A stretch of 64,000 nt of DNA from Epithemia pelagica (lineage: Eukaryota; Bacillariophyta; Bacillariophyceae; Surirellales; Surirellaceae): NCBI GenBank assembly GCA_946965045.2, contig OX337228.1, positions 4,278,001-4,342,000 of the forward strand. Direction: 5' to 3'. This document shows positions 63,201 through 64,000 of the stretch, in pieces. The notes under the pieces were generated by a model. It saw only the letters and a program-made list of their open reading frames with translations. It did no database searches and was not told the origin of the DNA. Made by a program: the position numbers and the translations under genes. Numbering within the stretch: the stretch's first letter is position 1; every line of letters begins with the position of its first letter.

Positions 63201-64000
63201 ACGAAACCGGATGTTGTCCTGAAGAGTATTGACAAACTGTTTGGTTGACTTGATCCCATAAATATCAGTAACCAGAGTATCTCGACCAACAAAGATTTGT
63301 GCGACTTTACCGCCATGGTCAACAGCAGGGGTGTCGGAGAAAACCGAGTCAGTAGCAACGGGTTCATGGCGTCGAGGTATATTAAGGACCGGATTGCGAG
63401 CCTTGAAATGTTTCTTGAGGGTGTCGTGGTCAAAAGTAATGCTACCATTACGTGTAGTGTGCTTGAACGTATCGGCAATAACATCTTCAGATTGCCAACC
63501 AAAGAATGGACGGAACTTCTTCCAATCATACGCTTCCTGGTAACGACGGTGGACAGATGCATGAAGTGTAGGATCATTACCTTCTGCGTCAGCATAGATA
63601 GAAAAGAAGGGTGCGTCGTCAGGTCCATGATCGTATGGGAGATCCAAAAGGAGATTGAGGTTACAAACAACACGATCAGTGTACTCCCCATAGTTGTCAT
63701 ATGGATAGTTCGACATACTACCATCAGTCTTGACGTGTTTCCAATCAGGATCATTGTCAGAGGGTGTGGGAGAATACGAATGGTCCAGAACACCAGGATC
63801 CCATGTGTTGGGTGACGTGAAGATGATCTGAGGTAAGGTATCCATGTCATCGTCGCTGGGGATACCCAAGGAGTGGATGTAGGCTAACCCATCCTTGATG
63901 TGAAGGGGTATGGCACGACCATCAAGTGTAGTGATGCGTTGTTTACCATCAACTTTAACAGATCGTTCATCAACAGCAAGTCCGAAATGCTCGAATTGAC
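60258..64000 (-). CDS. Ty1/copia retrotransposon pol, 5' part beyond right edge
   Basis: An uninterrupted frame of 1247 codons, open at the right edge, encodes most of a copia-type polyprotein; gag and probably the protease lie outside. Integrase core: the first Asp in FVGRDTLVTDIYGIK, ISDGGSS, and the Glu in HQHQNKAENR (D,D35E pattern). Reverse transcriptase: GNAYLEALTGEKIFIVAGPEF, IIYKALYGLKSSGARWHDVL, and the catalytic YVDDLAI. RNase H: THYVDANL, TATYGSEFVAARTA, MYGDNRSVVLNA and KTNPADILSKH. The integrase-before-RT order is diagnostic of copia. The stop TAG (60258-60260) lies inside the first six bases of the LTR (TGTTAG), so pol ends within the LTR. No internal stop or frameshift is visible, so the element could be young. 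Diatoms carry many such CoDi elements, and this resembles that group. Confidence 0.93.
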   Translation of the reverse strand, partial: QFEHFGLAVDERSVKVDGKQRITTLDGRAIPLHIKDGLAYIHSLGIPSDDDMDTLPQIIFTSPNTWDPGVLDHSYSPTPSDNDPDWKHVKTDGSMSNYPYDNYGEYTDRVVCNLNLLLDLPYDHGPDDAPFFSIYADAEGNDPTLHASVHRRYQEAYDWKKFRPFFGWQSEDVIADTFKHTTRNGSITFDHDTLKKHFKARNPVLNIPRRHEPVATDSVFSDTPAVDHGGKVAQIFVGRDTLVTDIYGIKSTKQFVNTLQDNIRFRGAMETLISDGGSSLISQKVKDILRTLLIGEYRSEPYHQHQNKAENRYQTVKRMTNALMNATGCPANTWLLCLEYVCDLLNHTSSPTHSGRTPLEALSGRPPDITHLLFFPFWDEVYYRVDPAEPNSGSYPSSSDEKLGHWVGFAHNVGDSFTWKILTQDNQIIYRSAVRRVDSTTPNLRVDRPSGEDSSEKDDNDKQADTVFIRSDSEDPSKPMPTIDFDDMIGRTFLCDTEENGERHRARVIKRVIDLNEEATKQEERVKYIYRKTNSDVDEMISYNQLMEYIERDNQAQTSGDNLFRFRDVIAHQGPLNTTDPDYKGSKYNLLVDWETGETTYEPLSLIANDDPITVAIYGKKHGLLNEPGWKHLKRYVKTSKRLIRAAKQSRIKQVHHSVKYKFGFQVPRNYEEAVALDKQHGNTKWQDATELELSQIQSYKTFKDFGKAIFIKGKVSNAPEGYHKIRVHLVFDVKHDGRHKARLVADGHLTKEPVETIYSGVVSIRNLRIALFLGTLNDLEIWGADIGNAYLEALTGEKIFIVAGPEFKELEGHILIIYKALYGLKSSGARWHDVLFDVLTDMGFSPSKADPDIWMRKAPGEDCYEYIAVYVDDLAIISTDPGNICKILKEKYNFKLKGDGPIDFHLGCCYTKDSDGTLVADPRRYIGKMMDTFERIFKEKPKKAKTPLIGGDHPELDDSELLDEEGTNHFQTLIGQLQWVITIGRFDVFTATMTLSRFRAAPRKGHLDRAKRIYGYLAHLPEGAIRFRIGEPDYSSLPTQEFDWTRTVYSNASERIPEDCPTPLGRYVTTTHYVDANLMHDIVTGKSVTAVLHLLNGTPIDWYSKRQSTVETATYGSEFVAARTAIDQITELRHSLRYLGVPIRERSYMYGDNRSVVLNATVPHSILSKRHHLLSYHRVREAIAAKYVAFYWKDGKTNPADILSKHWDFVSIWPMLKPLLFWKGEVQDLNKSNDDKAETTSCGEC

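Overview
The window is nuclear DNA of a eukaryotic microalga, almost certainly a diatom (stramenopile). Four signs support this. (1) Several proteins begin with a signal peptide whose predicted cleavage site is followed at once by Phe, the ASAFAP-type bipartite plastid presequence typical of algae with red-derived complex plastids. (2) Introns are short (about 60-100 bp) with GT-AG ends. (3) Genes are packed with tail-to-tail gaps of only 70-100 bp. (4) The right edge carries a Ty1/copia element of the type common in diatoms. No prokaryotic operon or Shine-Dalgarno logic is seen. The species cannot be fixed from sequence alone.

Layout. 1-7.5 kb: two leftward genes for large, Ser/Arg-rich, mostly disordered proteins of unknown function; the first runs off the left edge. 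7.7-14.5 kb: a dihydrodiol-dehydrogenase-like oxidoreductase, an RPA-interacting (RPAIN-like) protein, a plastid-targeted multi-span protein, the ribosome-biogenesis factor bystin and a secretory chalcone-isomerase-like protein. 14.7-18.2 kb: one 1168-residue purine enzyme with domains in the order GARS-GART-AIRS plus an unassigned N-terminal extension. 18.5-25.4 kb: two unrecognised intron-containing genes flanking cactin. 25.5-33.8 kb: a plastid-type HemW-like radical SAM protein and three membrane transporter genes; the last has an in-frame TAA in a conserved stretch. A terminal-inverted-repeat element sits in its 5' intergenic region. 34.1-38.4 kb: a 100-residue plastid single-span protein, an RsmE-type rRNA methyltransferase and a four-exon queuine tRNA-ribosyltransferase.

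38.5-44.5 kb is an accessory block: a broken LINE-like retroelement (RT plus RNase H), a cluster of inverted repeats on its tail, simple and short tandem repeats, and a 712-bp Harbinger-like MITE. 44.7-58.8 kb returns to housekeeping genes: a 12-exon DNA topoisomerase II, a five-exon double HMG-box protein with a 29-nt exon, and the spliceosomal helicase Brr2 (2235 residues, one intron). 58.9-64 kb is again mobile DNA: a second, diverged LINE-like 3' end, an LTR, and the open copia pol frame running off the right edge.

The housekeeping genes do not form one pathway, but RNA and nucleic-acid work is prominent: cactin and Brr2 (splicing), bystin and RsmE (ribosome), QTRT1 (tRNA queuosine), topoisomerase II and HMG-box (chromatin), RPAIN-like (RPA import) and the purine trifunctional enzyme. 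Exon joins were worked out by hand from splice consensus, reading frame and family motifs. No database or transcript evidence was available.
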